NCBI GenBank assembly: GCA_964617825.1
Contig: CAZTWL010000001.1
Location: 124,001 to 188,000 of the forward strand
Source of the DNA: VSJD01 sp964617825
Lineage (GTDB): Bacteria; Verrucomicrobiota; Kiritimatiellia; JAAZAB01
Reading direction: 5' to 3'
Length of the DNA stretch: 64,000 nt
The notes beneath the pieces were generated by a model. The model worked only from the letters and a program-made list of their open reading frames with translations. It did no database searches and was not told the origin of the DNA. The position numbers were made by a program, and so were the translations under genes. This document shows, piece after piece, positions 50,659 through 59,933 of the stretch. How positions within the stretch are numbered: position 1 is the stretch's first letter; every line of letters starts with the position of its first letter.

Positions 50659-52224
50659 ATGGCCGATAACATTTTTCGATTATTGCGGAACTTCGAACTG
50701 CTGGAGAGGGTGTCGTCGACCAAGGGCGTGGTGGTGCGCTTTGTGGTCGGTCTTCTGCAGTCCCGCTATTTTATTATCTCGGCTTCGATTTACCTGCTTC
50801 TGGCAATGATTTTGGCGCCGTTGGTTGTTACGCAACGCATGGCGGTGCTATCCAATTTTGCGGGCAATCAGCTGCTTGTTTTGCCGGAGGTCGGTCCTCC
50901 GCCGCCACCGATGCGGGAACAAACTGTTTCGGCAAAGTCGCAATCGGCAACTAAAAACGTGGACGTTGCCGTTAAAAGCACCATGTCCGATCAGACTATG
51001 AAGGCGGCCAAGAATACGGCCAAGTCGCGGCTGACCGTCAGCGCCCCTTCCGCCTATGTCCAGGCCTCCGTGCCGGTTGTTGCGCCCACCATCGGCGCCA
51101 TTGACGTCAAGATCGATTCGGCCATGGGCGCTAAAATTGCCGATGCCGAAATCAAGCGCTTGATCGGCGTCCGCGAGTTTCAAAGAGGCTGGGTTCAAGG
51201 AGGCGGCTCGCGCAGCGCCGCGGCTTCCGCCTCGTACCGGCACGGCGGCGGCAGGGGTGTGCGCGCCAAGTTTACGGTTTTCCAGGCGAAATATCAGGAT
51301 GGCGACTGGAACTGCAATCCGTCAGCCCTGCGGAACATGATGCTTCAAATACGGGCCTGGTCCAAGGATCGGATCGATGCCCAAGTCGTGCCTGAAGTGC
51401 TCGATATCGGCACGGACCAGCTCTTTACGCTCAAGCCGCCGTTCGTTTACCTTACCGGCCACAAAAATTTCCGTCTGCTGGATAACGAAGTCAAGAACCT
51501 GCGCGATTATCTGACTCTGGGCGGCGCCGTGTGGGGCGACAGCGCCCTGGCCGGGCGGCGGTCGCGCTTCGATATCGCTTTCCGGCGCGAAATGCATCGG
51601 GTCCTGCCGGATCGTGAATTCGAAATTGTTCCGGAAAATCACGAAATGTTCGATGTTTTCTTCGACAACATCGGCTTGCCGACGGGAATGAATAACTATC
51701 GCGAGCCCATCGAGATGATCAATATCGGCGGCAAACTTGCGGTGCTCTATACGTTGAACGGCTATGGGCATTTTTGGGAAGCCCGCCTGAATAAGGACGG
51801 CAAGATCGAATGGGGCCGCATCAACGTTGCCGAAAAAGGGAAGCCGCCGCAATGGCGACATGTCTATGGCCCGCATTTGTACAGCCCGCGCAGCGAAAGC
51901 AGCATCATTTACCGCGGCATCAACGATGAAACCGAACGGAATGCTTATAAGTTTGGCATTAACGTGGTGGTGCATCTGCTGACCCGCTATCAGAGAGATT
52001 TCATGTTGTTGCCGAAGGAATTGCCCCAGGCCCCGACCACGCGGAGCCGGATAACCAGGCCGACGGGTGGCGATGAGGCCGGCACTAATGCCGTCGTCAA
52101 GGAAGATGCGCCTAAAGGATCGGTCAAAATCGAGAGCGATAATGACGATAAGGACAAGGATAAGAATAGATACAAAGCCACGGGGTCAAGAGGCAAATCA
52201 ACCAAGGTCGAGAAGGACAAATAA
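50659..52224 (+). CDS. TM-anchored DUF4159 protein (possible TonB/TolA-like partner of the ExbB-ExbD motor)
   Basis: A 521-residue protein. A single TM near residues 36-58 (YFIISASIYLLLAMILAPLV) is followed by a proline run (LPEVGPPPPPMREQ) and an Ala/Ser/Lys-rich linker to about residue 185, as in TonB and TolA. Then comes a DUF4159 domain (about residues 195-450): KFTVFQAKYQDGDWNCNPSA, PPFVYLTGHKNFRLLDNEV, LRDYLTLGGAVWGDSALAG, FRREMHRVLPDREFEIVPEN and GIDDE-like text near the end. The C-terminal tail is very charged (DDKDKDKNRYKATGSRGK). Its place after exbB-exbD-exbD is where TonB is usually found. The motor-coupling role is inferred. Confidence 0.82.
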   Translation: MADNIFRLLRNFELLERVSSTKGVVVRFVVGLLQSRYFIISASIYLLLAMILAPLVVTQRMAVLSNFAGNQLLVLPEVGPPPPPMREQTVSAKSQSATKNVDVAVKSTMSDQTMKAAKNTAKSRLTVSAPSAYVQASVPVVAPTIGAIDVKIDSAMGAKIADAEIKRLIGVREFQRGWVQGGGSRSAAASASYRHGGGRGVRAKFTVFQAKYQDGDWNCNPSALRNMMLQIRAWSKDRIDAQVVPEVLDIGTDQLFTLKPPFVYLTGHKNFRLLDNEVKNLRDYLTLGGAVWGDSALAGRRSRFDIAFRREMHRVLPDREFEIVPENHEMFDVFFDNIGLPTGMNNYREPIEMINIGGKLAVLYTLNGYGHFWEARLNKDGKIEWGRINVAEKGKPPQWRHVYGPHLYSPRSESSIIYRGINDETERNAYKFGINVVVHLLTRYQRDFMLLPKELPQAPTTRSRITRPTGGDEAGTNAVVKEDAPKGSVKIESDNDDKDKDKNRYKATGSRGKSTKVEKDK

Positions 52225-52231
52225 AGCGATC

Positions 52232-54073
52232 ATGAGCATGGGTTTGCATAATCGAATAAGGCATGACTTCGGCAACCTGCTGGCAGTTGCGATTCTCGGT
52301 TTGGTTTTGCCGGGTTTGGCCATGGCCCAGGCCGCTGCGCCGGCTGCCACAAATGCCGCCGCCGCTGCTCCGGCAGCTCCTTCCGGCCCCCTGGGCAACC
52401 TGTTTACGGCCGCTTATAACGGGGAAACGACGACCAATCTGGGCAACTATTGGGATGGCGTGGACGCGGATAACGATTTGCACGTCAATGTGGCCAATGC
52501 AATTGTTTTGAACGATGCCGGCCAGATGGCCGATACGACCATGTCATCCTGTCCGAATTTCGAGGACATGAATGCGGATGGCCTGAAAGATCTGGTGGTC
52601 AGCGATACGCAAGGCTTCCTCTGGATTTATATTAACTCCGGCGAAAAGGGCAAACCCAAATTTACCACCGGGACGTTTGTGCCCACATTCCTGGGGTGGG
52701 GCGCCAAGATTAATGTATGCGACTGGGATGCCGACGGCGACAACGATGTGGTGTTCGGCACGTTTTTTGGCGATATTGGGATCCTGCAAAACATGGGCAC
52801 AGTGCGGCAGTATCAGTTCACGCGCCGCATGGGCGCCCCGCGCTATGTCGATCCCCAGTTTGGCATCGACGATCCCAAGGACCGCCTGCCGACACTGATG
52901 CTGGGCAAGGATCCCATGGTTTTGGGCAATTATATGAGTCCTTGGGTGGTTGATTGGAACAACGATGGCAAGCAGGACCTGATCGTCGGCGAAGGCACAT
53001 ATTCGGCCAACAGTGTGCGCCTGTTGATTAATACCGGCTCGCGCAACAAGCCGGTTTTCACTGCGGACCGCGTGTTCTACCTGGCTTATGGCGAAGGTTT
53101 CGAACAACTGACCCCGGCCGTGGTGGACTATAACGGCGACGGTTTGCTCGATCTGATTGTCGGCACGCGCACGGGCGAGATCAGGTTATACAAGGGCTCC
53201 AAGAAGGCAGTCGATGCCAAGGATGCGGTCGCCGATATCCGCGGCACCCTGGCGCCGGCAGTCCTGGAATTCGACGGGTTTGTCGAAATTGCCCAGCAGA
53301 AAGTCTTGGGCCCGATGTCGTTTGTCTGTCCCTGTGACTGGAACGAGGACGGGCGGTTCGACCTGCTGTTGGGCTCCGCCAAAGGCAAGGTTTATATAAC
53401 CATTAACGAAGGCTCCAAGACCGAGCCGAAGTTTCCCAAGGTTGAAGCGGTCAAAGGCACGGATGTGGCCAAGGATATGCTGCAGCCGTCGAACTGGATG
53501 AACGGCATTACCCGGGTTTTCTGGGATAACTTTTTCGGCGGTTACTGCAATTCGGCCCTGTTGTTCAGCGCGGAAAAGGAAGTTGTCTTGAAGCCCGGCG
53601 GCCAGCCGATCCGGCCGGTCGATGGCCAAACTTTCATGTATTTCCGCTATGTCGAAAATTATCCGGGCTTTACCCGGAACCATCTGGCATGGATACGGCC
53701 GATCAACAGCAGCATGACGGTGGAGCACGTAATCGGCGGACGGGTCATTTCGCCGCGCTGTACTTTCGAAATGAAGCTCAAGCGCCAGTACGAATTCACC
53801 TTCTCCTCCATTGTGGAAGGCAAGCCCGTTACCTGGTCCTTCTGGACGCATGAGCGAATTACGTCGGCCACCGATGATGTGGCCGATCAGTATGAAACCC
53901 ACTATGCCTCCGATGTGATTCCGCCTTCAGTCGCCTGGCAGAAACGGACGTACCGGTTCAAATGCCCCAACACGGTGCAGTCCAATCAAAATTATAATCT
54001 TTATTTCCGGATGCCGGAAGGGAACGTGAAATTTCTGCTGGATAATCTGAGCTTGAAGGAAATTGAGCGCTGA
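52232..54073 (+). CDS. Secreted FG-GAP/VCBS repeat protein
   Basis: A 613-residue protein with a signal peptide (LLAVAILGLVLPGLAMAQA), an Ala-rich linker and several FG-GAP-like repeats with calcium-loop motifs: FEDMNADGLKDLVVSDTQGF, VCDWDADGDNDVVFGTFFGD, VVDWNNDGKQDLIVGEGTYS, VVDYNGDGLLDLIVGTRTGE and PCDWNEDGRFDLLLGSAKGK. This fits a beta-propeller. The last about 160 residues (after VFWDNFFGGYCNSALLF) may be a beta-sandwich binding domain. ATG 52232 lies 7 bp after the DUF4159 stop, in the same operon. It is likely the surface or periplasmic client of the motor, with glycan- or protein-binding ability. Confidence 0.85.
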   Translation: MSMGLHNRIRHDFGNLLAVAILGLVLPGLAMAQAAAPAATNAAAAAPAAPSGPLGNLFTAAYNGETTTNLGNYWDGVDADNDLHVNVANAIVLNDAGQMADTTMSSCPNFEDMNADGLKDLVVSDTQGFLWIYINSGEKGKPKFTTGTFVPTFLGWGAKINVCDWDADGDNDVVFGTFFGDIGILQNMGTVRQYQFTRRMGAPRYVDPQFGIDDPKDRLPTLMLGKDPMVLGNYMSPWVVDWNNDGKQDLIVGEGTYSANSVRLLINTGSRNKPVFTADRVFYLAYGEGFEQLTPAVVDYNGDGLLDLIVGTRTGEIRLYKGSKKAVDAKDAVADIRGTLAPAVLEFDGFVEIAQQKVLGPMSFVCPCDWNEDGRFDLLLGSAKGKVYITINEGSKTEPKFPKVEAVKGTDVAKDMLQPSNWMNGITRVFWDNFFGGYCNSALLFSAEKEVVLKPGGQPIRPVDGQTFMYFRYVENYPGFTRNHLAWIRPINSSMTVEHVIGGRVISPRCTFEMKLKRQYEFTFSSIVEGKPVTWSFWTHERITSATDDVADQYETHYASDVIPPSVAWQKRTYRFKCPNTVQSNQNYNLYFRMPEGNVKFLLDNLSLKEIER

Positions 54074-54115
54074 CCACCGCGCCCCGCCAGTACATTCTGC
54101 CAAGGTGTTTCGGTT

Positions 54116-54241
54116 GCAGGTTGTAGGCCGATAGAAAGAGGTCGCTCCTGTATTTCCTGCCGGACGTATGCCTGGCGATCCGAAGGAAATCGATTTCTAT
54201 CGTCTTTCCCGATAGCCTGTAGCCCCGGACAGCTGCAGGCT
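54116..54241. repeat. Intergenic inverted repeats upstream of dnaE
   Basis: CGATAGAAA at 54129-54137 is complementary to TTTCTATCG at 54194-54202 (9 bp), and CTATCG at 54197-54202 to CGATAG at 54210-54215. GCAGGTTGTAGG and GCCTGTAGCC-type words around them are like those upstream of xerC. No T-run is present. The spacer also has CGCGA-GTAA-TCGCG at about 54247-54260. Confidence 0.5.
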
Positions 54242-54286
54242 TGACTGCGCGAGTAATCGCGAGCCGTAAAACTTGGATGCGCAACC

Positions 54287-57200
54287 ATGAGCACGCCTTT
54301 CGTTCATCTGCATTTGCATACCAGCTACAGCCTGCTGGACGGCGCCTGCCGGATCGATCCGCTCATGGAAGCCATCCGGAAACACGGGCAGACGGCCGTG
54401 GCCATGACCGATCACGGCAACATGTTCGGGACGGTGGAGTTTTATAACGCCGCGCGGGCCAAGGGCATCAAGCCGATCATCGGTTGTGAAGTTTACGAGG
54501 CGCCCGGCAGCCGCAAGGATCGCAAGACGGATGGGCCCCGGGCCCGCGCGGCGCACCTGGTCCTGCTGGCTGCCGATGAAACCGGATATGCCAACCTGAT
54601 TCGCCTGGTCACGGCGGCTCATCTGGAGGGCTATTACTACAAGCCCCGCATCGACCGGGAAATCCTGGCGAATCACAGCAAGGGGCTGATCGGCATGTCG
54701 GCCTGTCTAAAGGGTCGCGTGGCGGAAGCCCTGGCGGCGGACGACGAAGTCCGCGCCGCGCGCGCGGCCGGTGAATACGCCGAGATTTTCGGCAAGGATA
54801 ATTTTTACCTGGAAATCCAGGACCATGGCTTGCCCGACCAGGCGGTCGTCAATAAGGGCATGCTGGCCCTGGCGAAGAAAGCCAATCTTCCTTTGGTGGC
54901 CAGCAATGACGTGCATTATCTGGAAAAGAGCCATGCCGCGGCCCATGAGATTCTGCTTTGCATCCAGACGGCGACCGTCATGAGCGATCCCAAGCGCATG
55001 CGGTACGGGTCTTCCGAGTTTTATCTGAAAAGCGGCGATGCCATGGCGCGGATCTTCAGCGAGGCGCCGGAGGCGCTGAGCAACACGGTGGAAATTGCCG
55101 CCCGCTGCAATCTGGAGCTCAGCCTGAATCAGCAACCGCATTATCCCGCGTTTACCCCGCCCGAAGGTTTCGATCCCAAGAGCTACCTGATCCATCTCTG
55201 TCGCGAAGGCCTGCGCCGGCGGTTCGGCATTGCCGATCCCGATCATCCCAAGGACGAGCAGGAGCGTGCGATCGTCGCGCGCCTGCAATACGAGATCGGG
55301 GTGATCGAAAAAACCGGGTTCATCGGCTATTTCCTGGTGGTATGGGATTTTGTGCGTTTTGCGCACGAACAGAAAATTCCGGTGGGACCGGGGCGCGGCT
55401 CGGCCGCCGGCAGCCTGGTGTCCTATACGATGGGCATCACCAGCGTCGATCCGCTGCGCTATAACCTGGTTTTCGAACGCTTTCTTAATCCCGAGCGCGT
55501 GAGTCCGCCGGATTTCGATATCGACTTTTGCCAGTTCCGGCGCGGGGAAGTGATCGAGTATGTAAAGCGCAAATACGGCCGGGACAACGTGGCCCAGATC
55601 ATCACGTTCGGCTCGCTGGGCGCCAAGACCGTCATTCGCGATGTCGGCCGCGTCCTGCAGATTCCCCTGCCGGAGTGCGATCGCCTGGCAAAAATGATCC
55701 CGGACATTCCCGATCTGTTGCTCAAAGATGCCATGGAGCGTAACCCGGAGCTGAAGAAATTCGCGGCGTCCGATCCGAACGCCAAGAAGATCCTGGAGCC
55801 TGGCTTTGTCCTGGAAGGGCTCCTGCGGAATGCCGGCGTGCATGCCGCGGGAGTCGTCATCGGCCAGCGCCCGCTGGTCGAGCTGGTGCCGCTGACGCGC
55901 GACAAGGATGGCGAGGTCATTACCCAATTCAGCAAGGACCACGTCGAAGCCTTGGGCCTGCTCAAGGCGGATTTTCTGGGGCTCAAAACGCTCACGGTCA
56001 TTGCGGAAACCATCAAGCTGGTTCTGGAGACCAAGGGCGTGGCCATCGATCTCGATCATTTGTCCATGGAAGATCCCAAAACTTTCGAACTCCTCCAGCG
56101 CGGCGATACGATCGGCGTGTTCCAACTTGAAAGCGGCGGCATGCGGGATCTGGTCCGGCGGATCGGGCTCGATCGCATCGAGGATCTGATTGCCATGATC
56201 GCGCTCTACCGGCCGGGTCCCATGAACATGCTCGAAAAGTATGTGGAGTGCAAGGCCGATCCATCGAAGATCGTCTATGACGATCCGCTGCTGGAACCCA
56301 TTCTGGCGGAAACCTATGGGATCATGCTCTACCAGGAACAGGTACAGCAGGCTGCGCATAAACTGGCCGGCTATTCCCTGGGACAGGGCGACATTCTCCG
56401 CCGGGCAATGGGCAAGAAAAAGCCGGAGGTAATGGAGAAGCAGCGCGCCAGTTTTATTGCCGGTTGCCAGAAAACCTGCAAGATGCCGCCCCGCAAGGCT
56501 GAAAAGATATTCGATAATATCGCCAAGTTTGCCGGGTATGGATTTAACAAGTCGCACAGCGCGGGGTATGCCGTCATTGCTTATCAAACGGCGTATTTGA
56601 AGGCCCATTATCCCGAGGAATTCATGGCCGCCCTGATTTCGAGCGAAATCGGCAAGCCGGAAAAAATGCCGGTTTTCATGAACGAAGTCCGCGACATGAA
56701 CCTCGAGATTCTGCCGCCCGATGTTAACGTCAGCACCGTGCGGTTTGCGCCCCAGAAGGGCGCCATTCGCTATGGGCTGGCCGGCGTCAAGAATATCGGC
56801 GAGCAGGCGGCCGAGGCCATTGTCCAGGAGCGGCAGGCCAACGGTCCGTTTCGGGGAATGATCGATTTTTGCGTGCGCGTGGATGCGCGGGTGGTCAATC
56901 GCAAAGTTCTGGAAACTTTGATCCGGTGCGGCGCTTTCGACGCTTTCGGAATGCACCGGGCCCGGCTTTTTGCCGGCATCGATGTTGGCCTGGCCCGCGC
57001 CGCGGCCATCCAGAGCGATCGCCAGACGGGACAGGGCAATCTCTTTGCGCAAACAGAGGCGCCCGGGCATGGCGGCGAGCCGGAAGACCTTCCGGACTGC
57101 CCGCCGTGGCACGAAAACGAACTGTTGGGCGCGGAAAAGGATCTGCTCGGCATCTATATGAGCGGGCATCCGCTGACCCAGCATGAGCCGCTTCTGCGGC

Positions 57201-57802
57201 GCTACCGGCTGGCGACGGTAGCGGAATTGCCGTCGCTGGAAAATGGCGCCGTTACCCGCGTAGGCGGGCTCATAGCCAAGGTGGAAAAAAAATTCACCCG
57301 GGCCAAGAAAGAGCCCATGGCGGTGCTCCAGATCGAGGATGTCGAGGGCTCGCTGGAGGCGGTGGTCTTTCCGGCGTCCTACCAGGAATACCAGGCGTTG
57401 CTGGTGGAAGGCACGCCGGTGATGGTCTGCGGCCAGATAGATAAAAAAGAAGATGCGGTCATGATGAAGATTTACGAAATCTATCCGCTCGACCAGGTGC
57501 CCCGTTGGTTTTCCGAGCGGGTCAGTTTGCATTTGCCCGCCGCCCTGGTTCATTCGGACGTTTTGACGACCATCAAAAACCTGCTGAAAGCCAACCCCGG
57601 TCCTGTGCCGATCGTTTTCTGCCTGCAGTTTCAAAAGGGCCAGGAAATCTTCGTGAACACCGAAAGCGCTTATAACGTCAATCCATCCGCGGCGTTAATC
57701 CGGGAACTCCAGCGCCTGCTGGGCGAGGAAGGCGTCTATGTGGCGGTTTCCAACCGACCCTGTCGCAACGTCCACAACGGCAAGTGGAACAACGGACACT
57801 GA
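54287..57802 (+). CDS. dnaE: DNA polymerase III subunit alpha
   Basis: Replicative polymerase alpha subunit, 1171 residues, as usual for DnaE1. The PHP domain is at the N-terminus (FVHLHLHTSYSLLDGACRID and MTDHGNMFGTVEFYNAAR). The C-family polymerase core has GPGRGSAAGSLVSYTMGITS near residue 366 and the catalytic Asp pair in PPDFDIDFCQFRRGEVIEYV near 408, then IALYRPGPMNMLEKYVECK, MLYQEQVQQAAHKLAGYSLG and GYGFNKSHSAGYAVIAYQTA. A helix-hairpin-helix region and an OB-fold (about 985-1060, VTRVGGLIAKVEKKFTRAKK) follow. It is a single gene with its own terminator downstream. The long frame on the opposite strand is a shadow. Confidence 0.97.
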   Translation: MSTPFVHLHLHTSYSLLDGACRIDPLMEAIRKHGQTAVAMTDHGNMFGTVEFYNAARAKGIKPIIGCEVYEAPGSRKDRKTDGPRARAAHLVLLAADETGYANLIRLVTAAHLEGYYYKPRIDREILANHSKGLIGMSACLKGRVAEALAADDEVRAARAAGEYAEIFGKDNFYLEIQDHGLPDQAVVNKGMLALAKKANLPLVASNDVHYLEKSHAAAHEILLCIQTATVMSDPKRMRYGSSEFYLKSGDAMARIFSEAPEALSNTVEIAARCNLELSLNQQPHYPAFTPPEGFDPKSYLIHLCREGLRRRFGIADPDHPKDEQERAIVARLQYEIGVIEKTGFIGYFLVVWDFVRFAHEQKIPVGPGRGSAAGSLVSYTMGITSVDPLRYNLVFERFLNPERVSPPDFDIDFCQFRRGEVIEYVKRKYGRDNVAQIITFGSLGAKTVIRDVGRVLQIPLPECDRLAKMIPDIPDLLLKDAMERNPELKKFAASDPNAKKILEPGFVLEGLLRNAGVHAAGVVIGQRPLVELVPLTRDKDGEVITQFSKDHVEALGLLKADFLGLKTLTVIAETIKLVLETKGVAIDLDHLSMEDPKTFELLQRGDTIGVFQLESGGMRDLVRRIGLDRIEDLIAMIALYRPGPMNMLEKYVECKADPSKIVYDDPLLEPILAETYGIMLYQEQVQQAAHKLAGYSLGQGDILRRAMGKKKPEVMEKQRASFIAGCQKTCKMPPRKAEKIFDNIAKFAGYGFNKSHSAGYAVIAYQTAYLKAHYPEEFMAALISSEIGKPEKMPVFMNEVRDMNLEILPPDVNVSTVRFAPQKGAIRYGLAGVKNIGEQAAEAIVQERQANGPFRGMIDFCVRVDARVVNRKVLETLIRCGAFDAFGMHRARLFAGIDVGLARAAAIQSDRQTGQGNLFAQTEAPGHGGEPEDLPDCPPWHENELLGAEKDLLGIYMSGHPLTQHEPLLRRYRLATVAELPSLENGAVTRVGGLIAKVEKKFTRAKKEPMAVLQIEDVEGSLEAVVFPASYQEYQALLVEGTPVMVCGQIDKKEDAVMMKIYEIYPLDQVPRWFSERVSLHLPAALVHSDVLTTIKNLLKANPGPVPIVFCLQFQKGQEIFVNTESAYNVNPSAALIRELQRLLGEEGVYVAVSNRPCRNVHNGKWNNGH

Positions 57803-57811
57803 AACGAGGCG

Positions 57812-57837
57812 GCCGCCTTCGGGCGCCAGTCTTTTTT
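57812..57837 (+). terminator. Rho-independent terminator after dnaE
   Basis: GCCGCC-TTCG-GGCGCC (57812-57827) gives a stem with a UUCG tetraloop: four perfect GC pairs next to the loop, one mismatch and an outer pair. AGTCTTTTTTC follows, with a T-run to 57837. It lies 9 bp after the dnaE stop and touches the stop of the convergent LysM gene. Confidence 0.65.
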
Positions 57838-58412
57838 CAGGGCTGAGGGATAAACAGTTTCTGGCCCGACCTTAACATGTATGGGCTTTGAAGCTTGTTG
57901 GCTTCGACAATGGCGCTGATCTTAACCTTGTAAGCTAAAGCGATGGCCGACAGAGTTTCGCCGTCCTTGACAACATGCTCATAGCCGGCTGCCGCGTTGG
58001 AGCCGGCGCCGGCTTTGGCGGCGGTCGATTTGCCCTTTTTCCCGGCGGGTTTCTCGCCCATGATGTCGGCCATCTTGCCGCTTAATTGGTCCACAATCGC
58101 CTGCCGATCCTTGGCTCTTGTGCCTTCCAAGACGTTAATGCGGCGTTCCAGCTCGTCGATCCGGGTTTGCGTGGAACTCGTGGCGCTCTTGGAGCTGACT
58201 GCAACCCCCTGTATGGCGTCCATCTCTTGCACGAGGCGTTGGTATTCCATTTCCAGGGTTTCCAGTTTGCCCTTCGTGCGGGTCAGGTCTTCCTTGAGCA
58301 GCAACATGTCCTCCTGCTGTTGCATGGTTTCGCTGGAATCCTGCATGGTGATACAGCCCGACAGGCCCGCAACCGCCGTCATAATTCCGATAATTTTAAG
58401 ATGTGCTTTCAT
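57837..58412 (-). CDS. LysM-domain lipoprotein
   Basis: A 191-residue lipoprotein: a signal peptide (IIGIMTAVAGLSGC) with lipobox LSGC, Cys near residue 19; a coiled-coil stretch (about 35-110, LLLKEDLTRTKGKLETLEME and RIDELERRINVLEG); a Lys/Ala/Gly linker; and a C-terminal LysM motif (YEHVVKDGETLSAIALAYKV, then IVEANKLQSPYMLRSGQKLF). LysM binds peptidoglycan, so the protein probably ties the outer membrane to the wall. ATG 58412 gives a normal signal; the upstream ATG 58427 adds five residues. It follows the phosphoglycerate mutase gene by 27 bp and may be cotranscribed. Confidence 0.88.
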   Translation of the reverse strand: MKAHLKIIGIMTAVAGLSGCITMQDSSETMQQQEDMLLLKEDLTRTKGKLETLEMEYQRLVQEMDAIQGVAVSSKSATSSTQTRIDELERRINVLEGTRAKDRQAIVDQLSGKMADIMGEKPAGKKGKSTAAKAGAGSNAAAGYEHVVKDGETLSAIALAYKVKISAIVEANKLQSPYMLRSGQKLFIPQP

Positions 58413-58439
58413 GTTGGATGGTTCCAAAGATATTTGCGT

Positions 58440-59627
58440 TTACCGATTGCCGATTTGCGATTGAAGCCATTCAAAGGCCATGCCGCTGGTCCGGCCGCCA
58501 TTGACAAACTCGTCGAAGGGCGCTTCCTGGCTGGAGCGTGGCGCCGGTCCGTTCATCACGGCAACCGGGATCGGTTCGGCCGTATGATTGCGCACCGTAA
58601 CCGGCGTGCGGTGATCGGTGGCGATGATGAGGCGGTATGGCTGGCGCATGGCCTCCAGACCCCGCCAGAAGGGGCCGACAACCTTGGTGTCGAAAGCCTC
58701 AATGGCCTTGAGCTTGAGTTTCGCGTCGCCCATGTGACCGCATTCGTCCGGCGCTTCCACATGCACGAAAACGAAATCTTCATGCGTCAGCGCTTTTAAC
58801 GCGGCCTCGACTTTCCCCGCATAGTTCGTATCGACGAAACCTGTCGCGCCGGGGACGTTTATGGAGTTTAACCCCGTCAGCTTGCCGATACCGCGCACCA
58901 GGTCGACGGCCGAGATGACGCTGCCGGTCAGGCCGAAAAGGTCGCGGTAGGCCGGCAGGGCTGTCCGCTGGCCCTGGCCCCATAGCCAGATTTGCGTAGG
59001 CGCCGTTTTGCCGGCTTTCCGGCGCGCCACATTCACGGGGTGCGCGGCCAGGAGCGGTTTGGAAGCTTCCATCAGGCTGCGCACCTCTTCCTGGCGTTCG
59101 CCGCGCGGCAGGTTCGCCGCTGCGGGTTGTCCGAGCACGTCATGGGGTGGGATGGTCACAAGTTCGCAGGGCCCGTTTTCCCAAATCAATAAATGACGAT
59201 ATCCCGCGCTCACATGGAATTTGAGTCCGGGCCGTCCCAGGCGCGCGTTCAATTCCGCGATCATCGGCCGGGCTTCGTCGGTGGTGATATGGCCGGAGGA
59301 ATGATCCTTGATCAGTTCGTTTTCAACAGCGATCAGGTTGCACCGAAAGGCCACATCGCCGGGGGCCATGGCGATGCCCGCGCCGGCGGCCTCGATGGGC
59401 GCCCGGCCAGTGTAGTATTTGCGGGGATCGAAGCCCATGATGCTCAAGTTGGCCACATCGCTTCCCGGCGACATGCCGGTCGGGACGGTATTGACCAACC
59501 GCACGGTGCCGGCGGCGGCAATTGCGCGCATATTTGGGATGGCCGCCGACTGCAGGGGTGTCTTGCCGCCCAGTTCCTGCAGGGGGTAGTCGCCCATGCC
59601 GTCGCCGATTAAAACTGCAATTTTCAT
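58440..59627 (-). CDS. apgM: 2,3-bisphosphoglycerate-independent phosphoglycerate mutase, archaeal type (ApgM family)
   Basis: A 395-residue alkaline-phosphatase-fold enzyme that interconverts 3- and 2-phosphoglycerate. Motifs: IAVLIGDGMGDYPLQELGGK at the N-terminus, PTGMSPGSDVANLSIMGFDP with the nucleophile-type Ser, YYTGRAPIEAAGAGI, FRCNLIAVE, VHVEAPDECGHMGDAKLKLK and IATDHRTPVTVRNHTAEPIP (metal-binding DH region). The length is typical. The alternative reading as a putative homoserine kinase is sometimes given to this family, but the mutase role is better supported. It is on the minus strand, followed by the LysM lipoprotein. Confidence 0.9.
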   Translation of the reverse strand: MKIAVLIGDGMGDYPLQELGGKTPLQSAAIPNMRAIAAAGTVRLVNTVPTGMSPGSDVANLSIMGFDPRKYYTGRAPIEAAGAGIAMAPGDVAFRCNLIAVENELIKDHSSGHITTDEARPMIAELNARLGRPGLKFHVSAGYRHLLIWENGPCELVTIPPHDVLGQPAAANLPRGERQEEVRSLMEASKPLLAAHPVNVARRKAGKTAPTQIWLWGQGQRTALPAYRDLFGLTGSVISAVDLVRGIGKLTGLNSINVPGATGFVDTNYAGKVEAALKALTHEDFVFVHVEAPDECGHMGDAKLKLKAIEAFDTKVVGPFWRGLEAMRQPYRLIIATDHRTPVTVRNHTAEPIPVAVMNGPAPRSSQEAPFDEFVNGGRTSGMAFEWLQSQIGNR

Positions 59628-59933
59628 CCGTTAACCTCGTAAGAATTGCCCTATAGATACCCTCAAATGATCGGTTGGTCAAACACGAATCGCACCCATA
59701 CCGCCCAGAGGATGCAGGCCAAATCTTTGCGCTGGTTTTGTCTGGGTTGGTTGGTGCAGTCCGGCATCGCGTCCGCAGCCCCGGCGCGGTATCCGAGCCA
59801 AGGATCGCTAGGCGGCCGTTATTTCTGCCGGTGTTGTCTTATATAAATTACAGAAGTTTCCCGCATAGCCTTCTTGCCAAATGCCGGAAACGTGCTTAGA
59901 TGTCGGCCGTAACGATAAGCGTTGCCAGGCGAA
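59628..59933. other. Divergent intergenic region
   Basis: About 300 bp between the divergent phosphoglycerate mutase and ATP-grasp genes. It must hold promoters for both. TATAAA at about 59842 is a possible -10 element for the plus strand, but its -35 is poor. Nothing else is recognised. Confidence 0.35.

Noticed and set aside
54707..57634. 975-codon open frame on the minus strand
   Set aside because: It is fully antisense to dnaE, whose motifs are intact. The codon pattern of GC-rich genes leaves such shadows; the translation has no recognisable motif.
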